This document shows, piece by piece, positions 25,674-34,388 of a stretch of DNA of 64,000 nt. A program made the position numbers and the translations under genes. Under the pieces are notes generated by a model that was given only the letters and a program-made list of their open reading frames with translations, had not been told where the DNA came from and did not search any database. Origin of the DNA: Sporobacter sp963675425 (GTDB lineage Bacteria; Bacillota; Clostridia; Oscillospirales; Oscillospiraceae); contig OY776214.1 of NCBI GenBank assembly GCA_963675425.1, positions 3,472,001 through 3,536,000 on the forward strand, written 5' to 3'. How positions within the stretch are numbered: position 1 is the stretch's first letter; each line of letters starts with the position of its first letter.

Positions 25674-26318
25674 ATGAAAAAATTGCTTTATATTATTGCA
25701 AACTCGAAGGATGAAGAACAGTCCTCAAGTAGAACGGTAAGCAGAAGATTAGTCAATACAATTCTGAAAAGAGTACCAGATGCAAAACTGGAGGAATTAA
25801 ACCTGTATGAGGCACATATCCCGCAGTTAAAAGGCTGTTACTTTGAAAGCAGAAGCGCAATTGTTAGTTCAGCGGCTAGAGATAAGCTGAGTGCAGAAGA
25901 ACAAAACGAAGTTTCTAAAATTGAACATCTCTGTGACCAGTTTAAAGAAGCCGATATATATGTTCTGGCAGCTCCAATGTGGAGCTTATCATTCCCTGCG
26001 CCTGTGAAGGAATATTTGGATTGTATTATTCAGGCTGGAAAAACAATTACTTTTGAAAACAACAAGCCTCACGGCCTTTTGAATGATAAGAATAGAACAT
26101 TTATTTATGTTCAGTCTTCCGGCGCTAGTATACCCTGGTTGCTGAAGCCAGCTCTTTCCAAAGGGTCAAACTATGTTCATGAAATCATGAAATTTATTGG
26201 CATCAGCACCTTTGATGAATTGTTTGTAGACGGAACGGGTACGACAGAAGAAGAACGCCAAAGCGCTATAAAAAATGCCACAGATAAAATACCACAGATA
26301 GTTGAAAAACTATTTTAG
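25674..26318 (+). CDS. azoR: FMN-dependent NADH-azoreductase-like flavodoxin-fold protein
   Basis: A 214-residue flavodoxin-like quinone/azo reductase. The N-terminal strand and phosphate loop (LLYIIANSKDEEQSSSRTVS), the FMN-contact APMWSLSFPAPVKEYLDCI and the later QSSGASIPW segment match the AzoR family, which reduces quinones or azo dyes with NAD(P)H. Codon use is more AT-rich than its neighbours, hinting at acquisition. There is only a weak ribosome binding site (TAAAGGTAA) before ATG 25674. Confidence 0.85.
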   Translation: MKKLLYIIANSKDEEQSSSRTVSRRLVNTILKRVPDAKLEELNLYEAHIPQLKGCYFESRSAIVSSAARDKLSAEEQNEVSKIEHLCDQFKEADIYVLAAPMWSLSFPAPVKEYLDCIIQAGKTITFENNKPHGLLNDKNRTFIYVQSSGASIPWLLKPALSKGSNYVHEIMKFIGISTFDELFVDGTGTTEEERQSAIKNATDKIPQIVEKLF

Positions 26319-26555
26319 ATAAAAAAAGACACCTTGGCGGCGACAGAGTTGAGGTCAGAATCTAATTCCGTATTTCTCTGACTTTGGACTTTACACAAAA
26401 TTTTACGCGCTACGGCTTTCCGTTATAATGCGCGCAAGGGGACGGACGGCTCTGGGCCATTCGTCCCCTGCTATATTTTGCCTTATTCTACGCCTGTTTG
26501 GGGTTTACACAAAATCCGGGATACTGCCGGTTGAAATAGATGCAGCAGTCTTCTA

Positions 26556-27146
26556 TCATGCAATTCCAAGCTCTGACATCGCTTTGAAAAATATATCCGC
26601 TTCGCCGTTAGGATTGGCATTTCGTGTTGCTTGAATATCATACCATGCATATTCGAGTCCGTGCACAATAATTGGTATTTGTTTACCAAATTTGCTTTTA
26701 AGAAACAACTCGTTTTGCAGCCTTTTTGCTACATTGCTTGCCATAGTCAGCAGTTCATAATGACCAACGGGTCCTTTGCCTATATAATTACAATCAGCGT
26801 CATAACAGTTTTCGTCTTCATATCCGATGTTATTAATACCATTTTGCTTATACCATTCAAATAGAATTTTTGCTCCTTCGTTTTTTTCAAAGGTGTCTAT
26901 AATAGGGTGTTCGTTTTGACGCCAAAAAGCATAATTCCATCTTTCCTCGCTCAGTTCATCTGCCCCATCACAGTCGGCTTCGGTATTATAACTAATGACA
27001 AAATCAGTCACATTGGAATAACCGTTATACTCTTTAGCTTCATTTGATTCCACATAGAAAGAAATTGCATAAATAGATTTTTCATCCCAATCAGATATAA
27101 TGCTTTTAACCTTTTCATACAGGTGCATCTCTATATCAATCATCAT
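26556..27146 (-). CDS. Uncharacterised protein, DUF4303-like
   Basis: A 196-residue acidic soluble protein. The middle segment ERWNYAFWRQNEHPIID and the N-terminal pattern SIYAISFYVESNEAKEYNGYSN are reminiscent of DUF4303, but I am not certain. It is rich in Asn, Asp, Glu and Tyr. I chose ATG 27146 because AGGGGGT lies just upstream. DUF4303-type proteins sometimes occur as immunity proteins, but no toxin gene is adjacent. Its AT-rich codon use resembles that of the neighbouring azoreductase gene. Confidence 0.6.
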   Translation of the reverse strand: MMIDIEMHLYEKVKSIISDWDEKSIYAISFYVESNEAKEYNGYSNVTDFVISYNTEADCDGADELSEERWNYAFWRQNEHPIIDTFEKNEGAKILFEWYKQNGINNIGYEDENCYDADCNYIGKGPVGHYELLTMASNVAKRLQNELFLKSKFGKQIPIIVHGLEYAWYDIQATRNANPNGEADIFFKAMSELGIA

Positions 27147-27240
27147 TATACCCCCTGAAGAAACGAGCATTTTATATTATAATATCACATAAATAAAAAG
27201 AAGTCGACATCTACTAACAGAAATCAACTTCTTTCAAATA

Positions 27241-27317
27241 TGGTCGGAGTGCCGGGATTCGAACCCGGGGCCTCTTGGTCCCGAACCAAGCGCGATACCA
27301 AACTTCGCCACACCCCG
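27241..27317 (-). tRNA. tRNA-Pro (CGG)
   Basis: A 77-nt cloverleaf with acceptor CGGGGTG/CACTCCG, anticodon loop TTCGGGA (CGG), T-arm GGGTTCGAATCCC and encoded CCA. It is isolated from the main tRNA cluster and borders the AT-rich 25.2-27.2 kb patch. Confidence 0.96.
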
Positions 27318-27435
27318 CTATTCAATTTTGAGCCGCCTGTTTCAGACTCGTAGACAGTAGCATAAATCACTTTGGTCATCCTGTCAAGTCTTTTTTAACG
27401 ATTTTTCAAATCAGGCTTCAAACCGGGCAAACGGC

Positions 27436-27461
27436 ACCGGGCGGGATAATTCCCGCCCGGT
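27436..27461 (-). terminator. GC-rich hairpin after the TM2 gene
   Basis: ACCGGGCGGGA pairs with TCCCGCCCGGT across a short loop. The T run on the minus strand is only TTT, so termination is plausible but not strong. Confidence 0.6.
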
Positions 27462-27503
27462 ACAGCCGGATATAAACTGCGTGGTTTTATATATTATTGT
27501 CCG

Positions 27504-27734
27504 TTAACCATCCCAGCGCGTGACCATCAGACCAGCCGCGTCCGTAAAGGAACCGACGATAATCATAATGAGGTCTATCAACGCGCCAATCCCAAAAACA
27601 CCGGCTGTTAACAGCCAAATAACGCCTGTACCGGTTTTACCGACGTAAAAGCGGTGTATACCGAGGTACCCAACAAATATACACAGTAACAATGCCACGG
27701 TTCTGCTTTTCGGGGAAACAGGAGCATAGTTCAT
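27504..27734 (-). CDS. TM2 domain protein
   Basis: A 76-residue membrane protein with the TM2 signature: first helix VALLLCIFVGYLGIHRFYVG, a tight turn KTGTG, second helix VIWLLTAGVFGIGALIDLI. Function is unknown for bacterial TM2 proteins. I chose ATG 27734 because AAGGAGAG lies 8 bases upstream; an upstream start adds residues that do not match the family. Confidence 0.9.
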   Translation of the reverse strand: MNYAPVSPKSRTVALLLCIFVGYLGIHRFYVGKTGTGVIWLLTAGVFGIGALIDLIMIIVGSFTDAAGLMVTRWDG

Positions 27735-27928
27735 CGAGCTCTCTCCTTTTCTCAATAATGATATCAGCATAGTATACGGGGCGAAATTTGTCAATATGAC
27801 TCGACGTGTAAAAACAAAATATCTTCGGTGCTTTTCAGTCCTTCATTTCTGGCTGCTTTCGCGTTAATATGCGCGTTATCAGGGTTTAATTACGATTTCC
27901 AGCAATCGACTTGCGTTGCCATTTATGG

Positions 27929-27934
27929 TATAAT
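27929..27934 (+). promoter_or_regulatory. Extended -10 promoter element
   Basis: TGGTATAAT supplies an extended -10 (TATAAT at 27929-27934), 45 bases before the glycine-zipper protein start. A -35 element is not clear. Confidence 0.6.
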
Positions 27935-27978
27935 AGCGATTAAAATTACTGACTCTATGCCGGACTGGAGGTATATAA

Positions 27979-28206
27979 ATGTCTGACAAAACAAACGAAA
28001 ACAAAAACAGCTGCAGCGAAACGCCCGATCCCGCCGGCAACGGAAAAAATGCGAAGGAAAAAAGCAATATTTCAACAACGCTGCCGATCGGCTTATGTCT
28101 GGGCGTTGCCATTGGCACAGCGCTCGATCAGCTCGCTATCGGGATTTCCCTCGGGCTTTGTCTGGGCGTTGCCTTAGGCTCGTTCACCGGCAAAAAGAAA
28201 AAATAA
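27979..28206 (+). CDS. Small glycine-zipper protein
   Basis: A 75-residue protein. A charged N-terminal 33 residues precede two short hydrophobic Gly-rich segments, PIGLCLGVAIGTALDQ and GISLGLCLGVALGSF, with GxxxG-like spacing and a duplicated GLCLGVA unit, ending in a lysine tail. The duplication suggests an internal repeat forming a hairpin in the membrane. Function unknown. GGAGG sits 7 bases before the start. Confidence 0.7.
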   Translation: MSDKTNENKNSCSETPDPAGNGKNAKEKSNISTTLPIGLCLGVAIGTALDQLAIGISLGLCLGVALGSFTGKKKK

Positions 28207-28242
28207 CTTCCAGACGCGCTGTCGGTAAGAATGAGTTTACGG

Positions 28243-28270
28243 TTGTATTTTTATCGGCGTATGCTATAAT
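28243..28270 (+). promoter_or_regulatory. Sigma-A promoter for the Ca/Na antiporter gene
   Basis: TTGTAT (28243-28248) and TATAAT (28265-28270), with 16-base spacing and an extended TGC before the -10. The GTG start at 28366 would leave a leader of about 90 bases. Confidence 0.7.
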
Positions 28271-28365
28271 AAATCCTTATGAACGGCTGGCATAAGAACG
28301 TTGTCAAAACGTTTCAAGTGTTTACTGCCGTTACGTTATACACCAAAGATACAGGGGAAAGATTT

Positions 28366-29385
28366 GTGGGATTACAATTTCTTCTGCTGGTCGCGGGACT
28401 GGCACTGATCGTCTTCAGCGCGGATATATTAATCGATTCCGCGGCTAAGATTGCCCGTTTGTACGGGGTCTCTTCATTCATCGTCGGCATTACGGTCATC
28501 GCGTTTGGCACAAGTGCACCAGAGCTCGCCGTCGGGCTTGTATCGGGCATTGCCAAGGCCAACGAGCTGACACTCGGCAACATTATCGGTAGTTCCCTGT
28601 CAAACATCGCGCTCATTGTCGGGCTGGCCGCCCTTTTAAGTCCCCTGCAGGTTAAAGATACCATTGTCCGGCGCGAACTGCCAATGCTCTTCGTCACCGA
28701 ATCCCTTATGTGCCTTCTGCTTATATTTGACCATCAGCTATCAAGAATTGACGGGCTCATTCTCCTGGGGTGTTTTGCCGCTTTCATGGTCTATGTCACC
28801 CGAAGCGCTAAAAGCTCCATGACGATCCGTATCGACCCCGAGGGCGATATTGACACGGATTTCGACGGCAACAATGTCCCGGAAGATCAGGAGGATCTCG
28901 AAGCGTTGTCCGGCAAGGGCGGTCTTATTAAGCTATGGATACTCTCCATACTGTCACTGGCCGGCCTTTTCATCGGCGGCCGTCTGACGGTGTCTACAAG
29001 CGTAAACATTGCCGCAGGCTTCGGCCTTGACGAGACGCTCATCGGCCTGACGGTTGTTGCGTTGGCTACAACAATGCCGGAGCTCATAACAAGCCTCGTC
29101 GCCGTGCGGAAAAAAGAACCGGATATTGTCCTGGGGAACTGTATCGGCAGTATTCTGTTTAACATTATGCTCGTTTTAGGCGTTTCGTCCGTCATTAATC
29201 CCATCAATGTTGAAACAGACCTGCGCTTTGATTTAATTGCGATGATGGGTGTAACCGTCATTCTTTTTGTTGTATCCATCGCCCGTCGAAAGCTCAGCCG
29301 TACGGTCGGCTTTCTGCTGCTGGCCTGCTTTGTCGGCTATATGACAATCAAGGTTTTGTCGGCTCTTGGCATCCCGCCGGCGTAA
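28366..29385 (+). CDS. Calcium/sodium antiporter of the CaCA family (YrbG-like)
   Basis: A 339-residue antiporter with two homologous halves, each containing an alpha repeat: GITVIAFGTSAPELAVGL in the first half and GLTVVALATTMPELITSL in the second, with the ion-binding Glu in each. About ten membrane helices are expected, split by an acidic cytoplasmic loop (DPEGDIDTDFDGNNVPEDQE) that could bind calcium. I prefer GTG 28366 (AGGGG upstream) over the longer frame starting at 28279, which adds 29 unrelated residues. Confidence 0.9.
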   Translation: MGLQFLLLVAGLALIVFSADILIDSAAKIARLYGVSSFIVGITVIAFGTSAPELAVGLVSGIAKANELTLGNIIGSSLSNIALIVGLAALLSPLQVKDTIVRRELPMLFVTESLMCLLLIFDHQLSRIDGLILLGCFAAFMVYVTRSAKSSMTIRIDPEGDIDTDFDGNNVPEDQEDLEALSGKGGLIKLWILSILSLAGLFIGGRLTVSTSVNIAAGFGLDETLIGLTVVALATTMPELITSLVAVRKKEPDIVLGNCIGSILFNIMLVLGVSSVINPINVETDLRFDLIAMMGVTVILFVVSIARRKLSRTVGFLLLACFVGYMTIKVLSALGIPPA

Positions 29386-29460
29386 CGATGGCTTTATTAA
29401 GGCCGCTATAATACATAAATTATTTAACAACAACATTATTGTACTGAAAAGGAGTCTGAT

Positions 29461-29895
29461 ATGGATAAAACCGAAATTGCAAGCGAATTGTTTCAAAATG
29501 GATTCAACTGCGCGCAATCCGTATTTGCAACCTTTTCCGAGGATTACGGACTGGACCGGGAGCTGGCGCTGAAGATTGCCGACCCCTTAGGCGGCGGCAT
29601 CCGCTGCGGCGGGACATGCGGCGCGGTCACCGGCGCGGCGCTCGTCATCGGCCTGGTAAAGGGGCACGCCAGCGCAGAGGACACAGACGCCAAGATGCGT
29701 TGCAGCAAAGAAATCAGCGAGTTCACCAGCCGATTTAAGGAATACAACGGCGCGCTTGCCTGCCGTGATATTCTTGGCGTCGATATAAGCGAGGATGAAG
29801 GACGCAAGTACGCCCAGGACCACAACCTGTTTCACACTGTTTGCGTTGACATGGTCAAAAGCGCCGTTGAGATTCTTGAGGACATGGGATACTAA
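29461..29895 (+). CDS. C_GCAxxG_C_C family cysteine-rich redox protein
   Basis: A 144-residue protein with the family cysteine pattern: NCAQSVF (Cys17), GGGIRCGGTCGAVTGA (Cys49 and Cys53), then later single cysteines near residues 81, 100 and 123. These proteins are common in anaerobes, often near redox enzymes, and probably bind a metal or cluster; the exact role is unknown. AAGGAG lies 6-7 bases before the start. It converges with the FMN glutamate synthase-like gene. Confidence 0.9.
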   Translation: MDKTEIASELFQNGFNCAQSVFATFSEDYGLDRELALKIADPLGGGIRCGGTCGAVTGAALVIGLVKGHASAEDTDAKMRCSKEISEFTSRFKEYNGALACRDILGVDISEDEGRKYAQDHNLFHTVCVDMVKSAVEILEDMGY

Positions 29896-29929
29896 ACGTC
29901 CAACCGCTTTACTTTTAAATAGACATTAC

Positions 29930-29959
29930 AAAAGGAGTTGCCGTCTGACAACTCCTTTT
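29930..29959. terminator. Bidirectional terminator
   Basis: AAAAGGAGTTG pairs with CAACTCCTTTT across an 8-base loop, with A and T runs on both sides. It serves the two convergent genes. Confidence 0.88.
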
Positions 29960-29984
29960 GGCGTATTTTGTATGTATTTAAACC

Positions 29985-31577
29985 CTAACCGTTTAAGACA
30001 GCCATGGCCTCCTCACGATACGCATCCATCAAATATGGAATCTTCGTGACCTTTGCGCACTCCTCTGTCAGCGACATGAGTTCTCTTCTCGTTATATTAG
30101 CTGTATTGAAACAGCGCGCCCCCGCCATAAGCTGCTGGAGGCCGACCCGGATTTTATCAGCATAGCTGTAGATACCGATTGCGCCAAGCGGAATTTTATT
30201 TATTTCCGAAGCGCCGACAAGATCCTTGACCTGTTCGTAGCAAACGAAAATCTCTTCCTTCGTCGAGCCGAATTCGCTGACGGTCTTAGGGAGATCGCCA
30301 TCCTTCATCCACTGGTCTATGTTCTTGCCGACCATGCCCGGAATCATGAGCGCCCGACCCATACATACCGCCTTTGCGTGCGGAGCGCCGAGTGCGAGCG
30401 CTTTGAACACACCGTCTTCCGAACTAAATCCTCCGGCAAAAGCCATATCAGGAACGCGCTCACCCTTTTTCGCAAGGATATCGGCAAACTCGTAAGCCGC
30501 CGAGTGCAGATATAAAGACGGCATCCCCCACTCTTCCATCATGCGCCACGGGCTCATTCCCGTACCGCCGGAAGCGCCGTCGATAGTTAGAAGGTCGATA
30601 TGCGCTTTCGATGACCATTTAATGGCCATGGCAAGCTCTCTGAGGCCGTATGCACCCGTCTTAAGCGTCACGCGCTTGTAGCCGATCTTTTTCAGCCGCT
30701 CGACTTCAGCCATAAAGCCTTCCTCGTCGATGAAGCCTAAACGGCTGTGTCGCTCGAACTCTTTAATCGCACCGTCCTTAAACGCCGCCTGATTAATTGG
30801 ATCGGACGGGTCGGGTGTTACAATATAACCCCGCTTCTGAAGCTCGAGCGCGCGCTCCAAAGAGGAGACCTTGATCTCGCCGCCGATACACTTGGCACCC
30901 TGGCCCCATTTAAGCTCGATCGTATCGATACCATGCTTATTAATAATGTATTCCGCTACGCCGAGCCGCGTATCCTCGACGTTCATCTGAATGAGGATTT
31001 CACCCATACCCCGATGATACTTCCTATACTCGGCAATGCGCCTGTCCATATCCGGGGCTTCAACAACCTTATTATTTTTATCCAGCACTAGCCTTGGGTC
31101 AATCCCGCAAACATTTTCTCCGCAGACGATCGTCACGCCCGAAATTGCCGCGCCAATGGCAAAATGCTCCCAGTTTTTTCTGGCTATTTCAGTCGAGCCG
31201 AGCGCTCCTGTAAAAATAGGCACGCTCATTTTGACCTTTTTGTCCCAGCCATACTCGCATTCTGTATTGACATTCGGAAACCGGGCCGTATCGGAGTTCC
31301 CTTCCACGCCGTCTGGAAGCCCTCTTGCGCCAAGCGCGTAGCCTTGAATGTTGAGGTGGGAATAATCAATGGGGTAATCCTTATCCCCACCGGCCGTTAT
31401 ATCGCCAAACGGTCCGGGATAAATCAGCTCTCTCCCTCGGAATGTGGCCTTGAAAACTTCACAGTTGCCGCGACATCCGTCGACGCATCTGGAGCACAGG
31501 CCGCTGGAAGGTACGACACTCCGCGAGCGGTTTGCCGTTCTGGTGGCGTCATTGCCATTCGGTTGTTGTAGGTTCAT
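29985..31577 (-). CDS. FMN-binding glutamate synthase-family protein
   Basis: A 530-residue protein corresponding to the central FMN/synthase barrel of glutamate synthase (GltS-like, archaeal type) without the glutamine amidotransferase domain. An N-terminal cysteine cluster CSRCVDGCRGNC (Cys28, 31, 35, 39) may bind an iron-sulfur cluster. The barrel shows ELKWGQGAKCIGGEIKVS, the substrate and FMN segment DGASGGTGMSPWRMM, and AGGFSSEDGVFKALALG. Such stand-alone domains do not necessarily make glutamate; some act on other amines. ATG 31577 follows GGAGG. A 7-bp inverted repeat lies 43 bases upstream. An NfnB-type protein is encoded in another operon at 54.5 kb. Confidence 0.88.
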   Translation of the reverse strand: MNLQQPNGNDATRTANRSRSVVPSSGLCSRCVDGCRGNCEVFKATFRGRELIYPGPFGDITAGGDKDYPIDYSHLNIQGYALGARGLPDGVEGNSDTARFPNVNTECEYGWDKKVKMSVPIFTGALGSTEIARKNWEHFAIGAAISGVTIVCGENVCGIDPRLVLDKNNKVVEAPDMDRRIAEYRKYHRGMGEILIQMNVEDTRLGVAEYIINKHGIDTIELKWGQGAKCIGGEIKVSSLERALELQKRGYIVTPDPSDPINQAAFKDGAIKEFERHSRLGFIDEEGFMAEVERLKKIGYKRVTLKTGAYGLRELAMAIKWSSKAHIDLLTIDGASGGTGMSPWRMMEEWGMPSLYLHSAAYEFADILAKKGERVPDMAFAGGFSSEDGVFKALALGAPHAKAVCMGRALMIPGMVGKNIDQWMKDGDLPKTVSEFGSTKEEIFVCYEQVKDLVGASEINKIPLGAIGIYSYADKIRVGLQQLMAGARCFNTANITRRELMSLTEECAKVTKIPYLMDAYREEAMAVLNG

Positions 31578-31619
31578 ATTTTCCTCCAATATTTCCGCAC
31601 ACCTCTTTGTGTGCTTTTC

Positions 31620-31649
31620 GGTCAAACTATTTTATATATTTATTTGACC
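31620..31649. promoter_or_regulatory. Inverted repeat upstream of the glutamate synthase-like gene
   Basis: GGTCAAA (31620-31626) and TTTGACC (31643-31649) flank 16 AT-rich bases, in the promoter region of the minus-strand gene. It is a candidate operator for an unidentified regulator. The remaining stretch to 31900 is AT-rich and shows no gene. Confidence 0.5.
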
Positions 31650-31920
31650 CAGTTAAATTATAAGTTTCTATTTATATCCTGTAAACACTTGACAGCGTTT
31701 TTCTGCAAATAATAATGACTGATATTTTTCTCTACATTTCATCTAATATGCTGTTAACGCTTCAGCCACTTGGCTGTTATAAGCACTCTCGGCTGCCGCT
31801 CTTCGAGATGATTTATGGTGTTTCACCGGACAGAAATCACATCTTGTATTCCAATGAGGGATATGTTATGTTGCTTTAAACGATTATTCCACTTAATTCT
31901 AAATGAAAGCCGGTGACGAT

Positions 31921-33129
31921 ATGAACGATTATATACAGATTGCCGCTTGTTTTGCCGCCATCTCCCTGTCGGCTTTCCTGGCGGAAAAGACAAAGCTTTT
32001 TTTCGCACCCTTTTATATTATCGCCGGCATTATCATCGGCCCGAATGTACTCGGCGTCGTCACCTCGACGCATACTATCGAGCTTATGGGCGAGGTCGGC
32101 GTCGTTTTCCTGATGCTTTTTCTCGGTCTGGAGTTTTCGCTGCATACGTTCCTGGGCAATAAAAAAGCCGTTCTGGCAGCCGGGGTTATTGATTTTGCCG
32201 TCAATTTTGGTATTGGCTTCGCCGTCGGGCAGATTCTTGGCCTTAATGTTTTAATGAGCCTTGTTATCGCCGGCACGCTTTATATGAGCAGCTCCGGTAT
32301 CGTGACGAAAAGCCTCATTGAGATGAACATCAACAAGCATCCCGAGGGCAGCCTCATCATGGGCATCATGGTGTTTGAAGATCTTGTCATGATCCTCTTT
32401 TTAATTCTGGTCTCGGCCTGGATGTCCGGCGGTGACACCGTATCGCCCGGTCTTCTGGCTCTTGACATTGGAAAAGCAGGCCTTTTCTGCGCGGCGCTCA
32501 TCTTACTGGCCAAATTTAAGCCGGCCTTTCTTGACAGGATCCTCGGCTTTAAGCGCCGGGAGCTGTTAATGGTTACGTTTTTCGGTATGGTCCTTCTGGT
32601 GACAGGGCTCGGAGAATTGGCCGGCGTATCCAAGGCGCTGTCGGCCTTCTTCCTCGGCGTCGTATTTTCCCGGATGAAAAATGTCAAAAATATTGAAAGC
32701 GTAACAGTGACATTCCGCGATATATTCGGCAGCGTCTTTTTCTTCTCATTCGGTATGGCGCTGGAGCTCGGAAGCCTATTAAACTATTTGGACGTCCTGA
32801 TCATCTGCGTCATTGCCGCCATTGTCGGCAAAATTCTGTCCAGCATTCTTATAACGCTCGCACTCAAGCGCGATAAAACAATGAGCCTGTTTATCGCGTT
32901 TATCACTATTCCGCGCGGTGAATTTTCGCTTTTAATCTCCAAAATGTCGTCGAGCGCCATCCCTTTTATCGGCCCGGCAATGGTTGTGCTGGCGTTTGTC
33001 ACAACCATTACCAGTGCGCTTGTCCTGCGCATCAGCAAGGCCCTGTGCAAGGTCTATAACGTCTGCATCATCTTCCCCCGCAGCCGGCTGAACGCGGACA
33101 ACGCCAGCGACTGGGGCGAAATAGACTAG
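31921..33129 (+). CDS. CPA2 family cation:proton antiporter (KefB-like), no RCK domain
   Basis: A 402-residue membrane antiporter with about 12-13 helices. The family pattern includes PFYIIAGIIIGPNVLG, EVGVVFLMLFLGLEFSLHTF, and the SSSGIVTKSLIE and FEDLVMILFLI segments that contribute the ion-binding core. It lacks the C-terminal nucleotide-binding (TrkA-N) domain of KefB/KefC, so gating by NAD or glutathione is not expected unless a separate subunit exists. I prefer ATG 31921 over ATG 31903, although the ribosome binding site (GGTGA) is weak. Confidence 0.88.
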   Translation: MNDYIQIAACFAAISLSAFLAEKTKLFFAPFYIIAGIIIGPNVLGVVTSTHTIELMGEVGVVFLMLFLGLEFSLHTFLGNKKAVLAAGVIDFAVNFGIGFAVGQILGLNVLMSLVIAGTLYMSSSGIVTKSLIEMNINKHPEGSLIMGIMVFEDLVMILFLILVSAWMSGGDTVSPGLLALDIGKAGLFCAALILLAKFKPAFLDRILGFKRRELLMVTFFGMVLLVTGLGELAGVSKALSAFFLGVVFSRMKNVKNIESVTVTFRDIFGSVFFFSFGMALELGSLLNYLDVLIICVIAAIVGKILSSILITLALKRDKTMSLFIAFITIPRGEFSLLISKMSSSAIPFIGPAMVVLAFVTTITSALVLRISKALCKVYNVCIIFPRSRLNADNASDWGEID

Positions 33130-33186
33130 CTAACCGCCGGATTAACAGCGGTTAGCTCGGGAATAAGTTCATTTCAGCGCGTAAAT

Positions 33187-33223
33187 AGGCACAGACATAT
33201 ATCATCCTATGCCTGTGCCTTTT
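33187..33223 (+). terminator. Terminator after the antiporter gene
   Basis: AGGCACAG pairs with CTGTGCCT over an AT-rich loop, followed by TTT. A smaller hairpin based on CTAACCGC/GCGGTTAG lies just after the stop codon (33128-33155). Confidence 0.75.
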
Positions 33224-33345
33224 CCATGAAATAACACCTTTCGGCCAGCGGATTTGCTTTAACACATTGTACACTTTATAAACCCGTCTTCACCTACAGG
33301 AATTTATTAGGCTGATTTAAAGAATTCTGCAGTGTAAAAGAGCGG

Positions 33346-34338
33346 TCAGGCAATGGGATGCAGCAGGGCGAATTCCCTGCCATAGCTGTGCAATTCATCC
33401 ATGACAATGCTGTTGTTCCACTCCCGGAAGCAAATGCCATTGGGGATTGAGGGATAAAAACGACCGGCGGGACAATATGTATCGATGGCCCGTCGTACTT
33501 CGGCTCGGATTTCTTCTTCAGTAATGTTCTCAATATCCACCTTGGGGCCATCTATACCGCCCACCATGGCAAGTTTTCCTTCCGTAACCTTCTGTATATA
33601 CGGAATGTCGTTTTGCGCTATCACACCTTGCCATATGTCCACGCCAATTTCAACCATATCGGTGACAATAGGCTGACAAATGCAGTCGGCGTGATGCATA
33701 TAGATCATGCCGCATTCGTGGATTGTGTCTGAGATTTCCTGCTGCAGAGGCTTGATCAGCTCACGCCACACTGCGGGCGGCAAAAACAGGTTCAGTTTAT
33801 TGCCCCAATCGTCGTGGTAAAAAATAATATCAGGGTTTACCTCCCGGGCCATTTGTCGGATGTATTCGATTTTATAGTCGGCAATAACTCGCAGCAAACC
33901 GGCCATTTCTTCCGGGTACAGAAGATAATTGCACAAGGCTGTTTCCATTCCCATTAGGTGGTGTGTTCGTTCAAACAAGCCCCCGCCAAACATGATTCCC
34001 ACAAATTTTTCTCTTCGATTGGTCTCTTCGGCAGCCTTTTTTGCTTCACTCCAATCCAAACCGTCCAGAGACGGAACCGTTAGTTGCTCCTGCCATTTTG
34101 TAATATCCTTTATAACGGCGTTGCTTTCATTCACATGCGGGTGCGGCCCCGGAGCGCCCGGCTTGAAGATATAGACTGTGCCCCATGAGTCAAAATGTTC
34201 CTTTCCGTCCTGAGCAATCATGGCGTCCCCCAGCAGGACGGGATCCGGCAAAAGATTAATGGCATCCATCAGATCGCCGTAAAAATCAGGCTGCTGATGA
34301 TTGTAAATCGCCATAGCATTTTCACGTAAAGTCATCAT
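33346..34338 (-). CDS. Uroporphyrinogen decarboxylase-fold protein, HHAD subfamily (copy 2)
   Basis: A 330-residue TIM-barrel protein and paralogue of the protein at 22450-23487. The two share GLFERTHHL, PDIIFYHDDWG, HHADC (His215, His216) and IGVDIWQG. As in the first copy, the HxCG zinc motif of cobamide methyltransferases appears as HHAD. It lies 50 bases downstream of an MFS transporter gene on the same strand, so the two are probably cotranscribed and the transporter may import the enzyme's substrate. Candidate substrates (methylated or carboxylated aromatics, or other small acids) are speculative. GAGG lies 7 bases before ATG 34338. Confidence 0.85.
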   Translation of the reverse strand: MMTLRENAMAIYNHQQPDFYGDLMDAINLLPDPVLLGDAMIAQDGKEHFDSWGTVYIFKPGAPGPHPHVNESNAVIKDITKWQEQLTVPSLDGLDWSEAKKAAEETNRREKFVGIMFGGGLFERTHHLMGMETALCNYLLYPEEMAGLLRVIADYKIEYIRQMAREVNPDIIFYHDDWGNKLNLFLPPAVWRELIKPLQQEISDTIHECGMIYMHHADCICQPIVTDMVEIGVDIWQGVIAQNDIPYIQKVTEGKLAMVGGIDGPKVDIENITEEEIRAEVRRAIDTYCPAGRFYPSIPNGICFREWNNSIVMDELHSYGREFALLHPIA

Positions 34339-34388
34339 AATAATACCTCACTATTCTTGCAGAAATCATATAGTTCAGAGCATCGCCT

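Noticed and set aside
26430..26475. A partial inverted repeat around GGGGACGGACGG and CCGTCCCC-like arms
   Set aside because: The arms are imperfect, no T tract follows, and it lies too far from a gene end to call a terminator.
27241..27317. tRNA-Pro as an integration site
   Set aside because: I found no second copy of the tRNA 3' end and no integrase in the flanking sequence.
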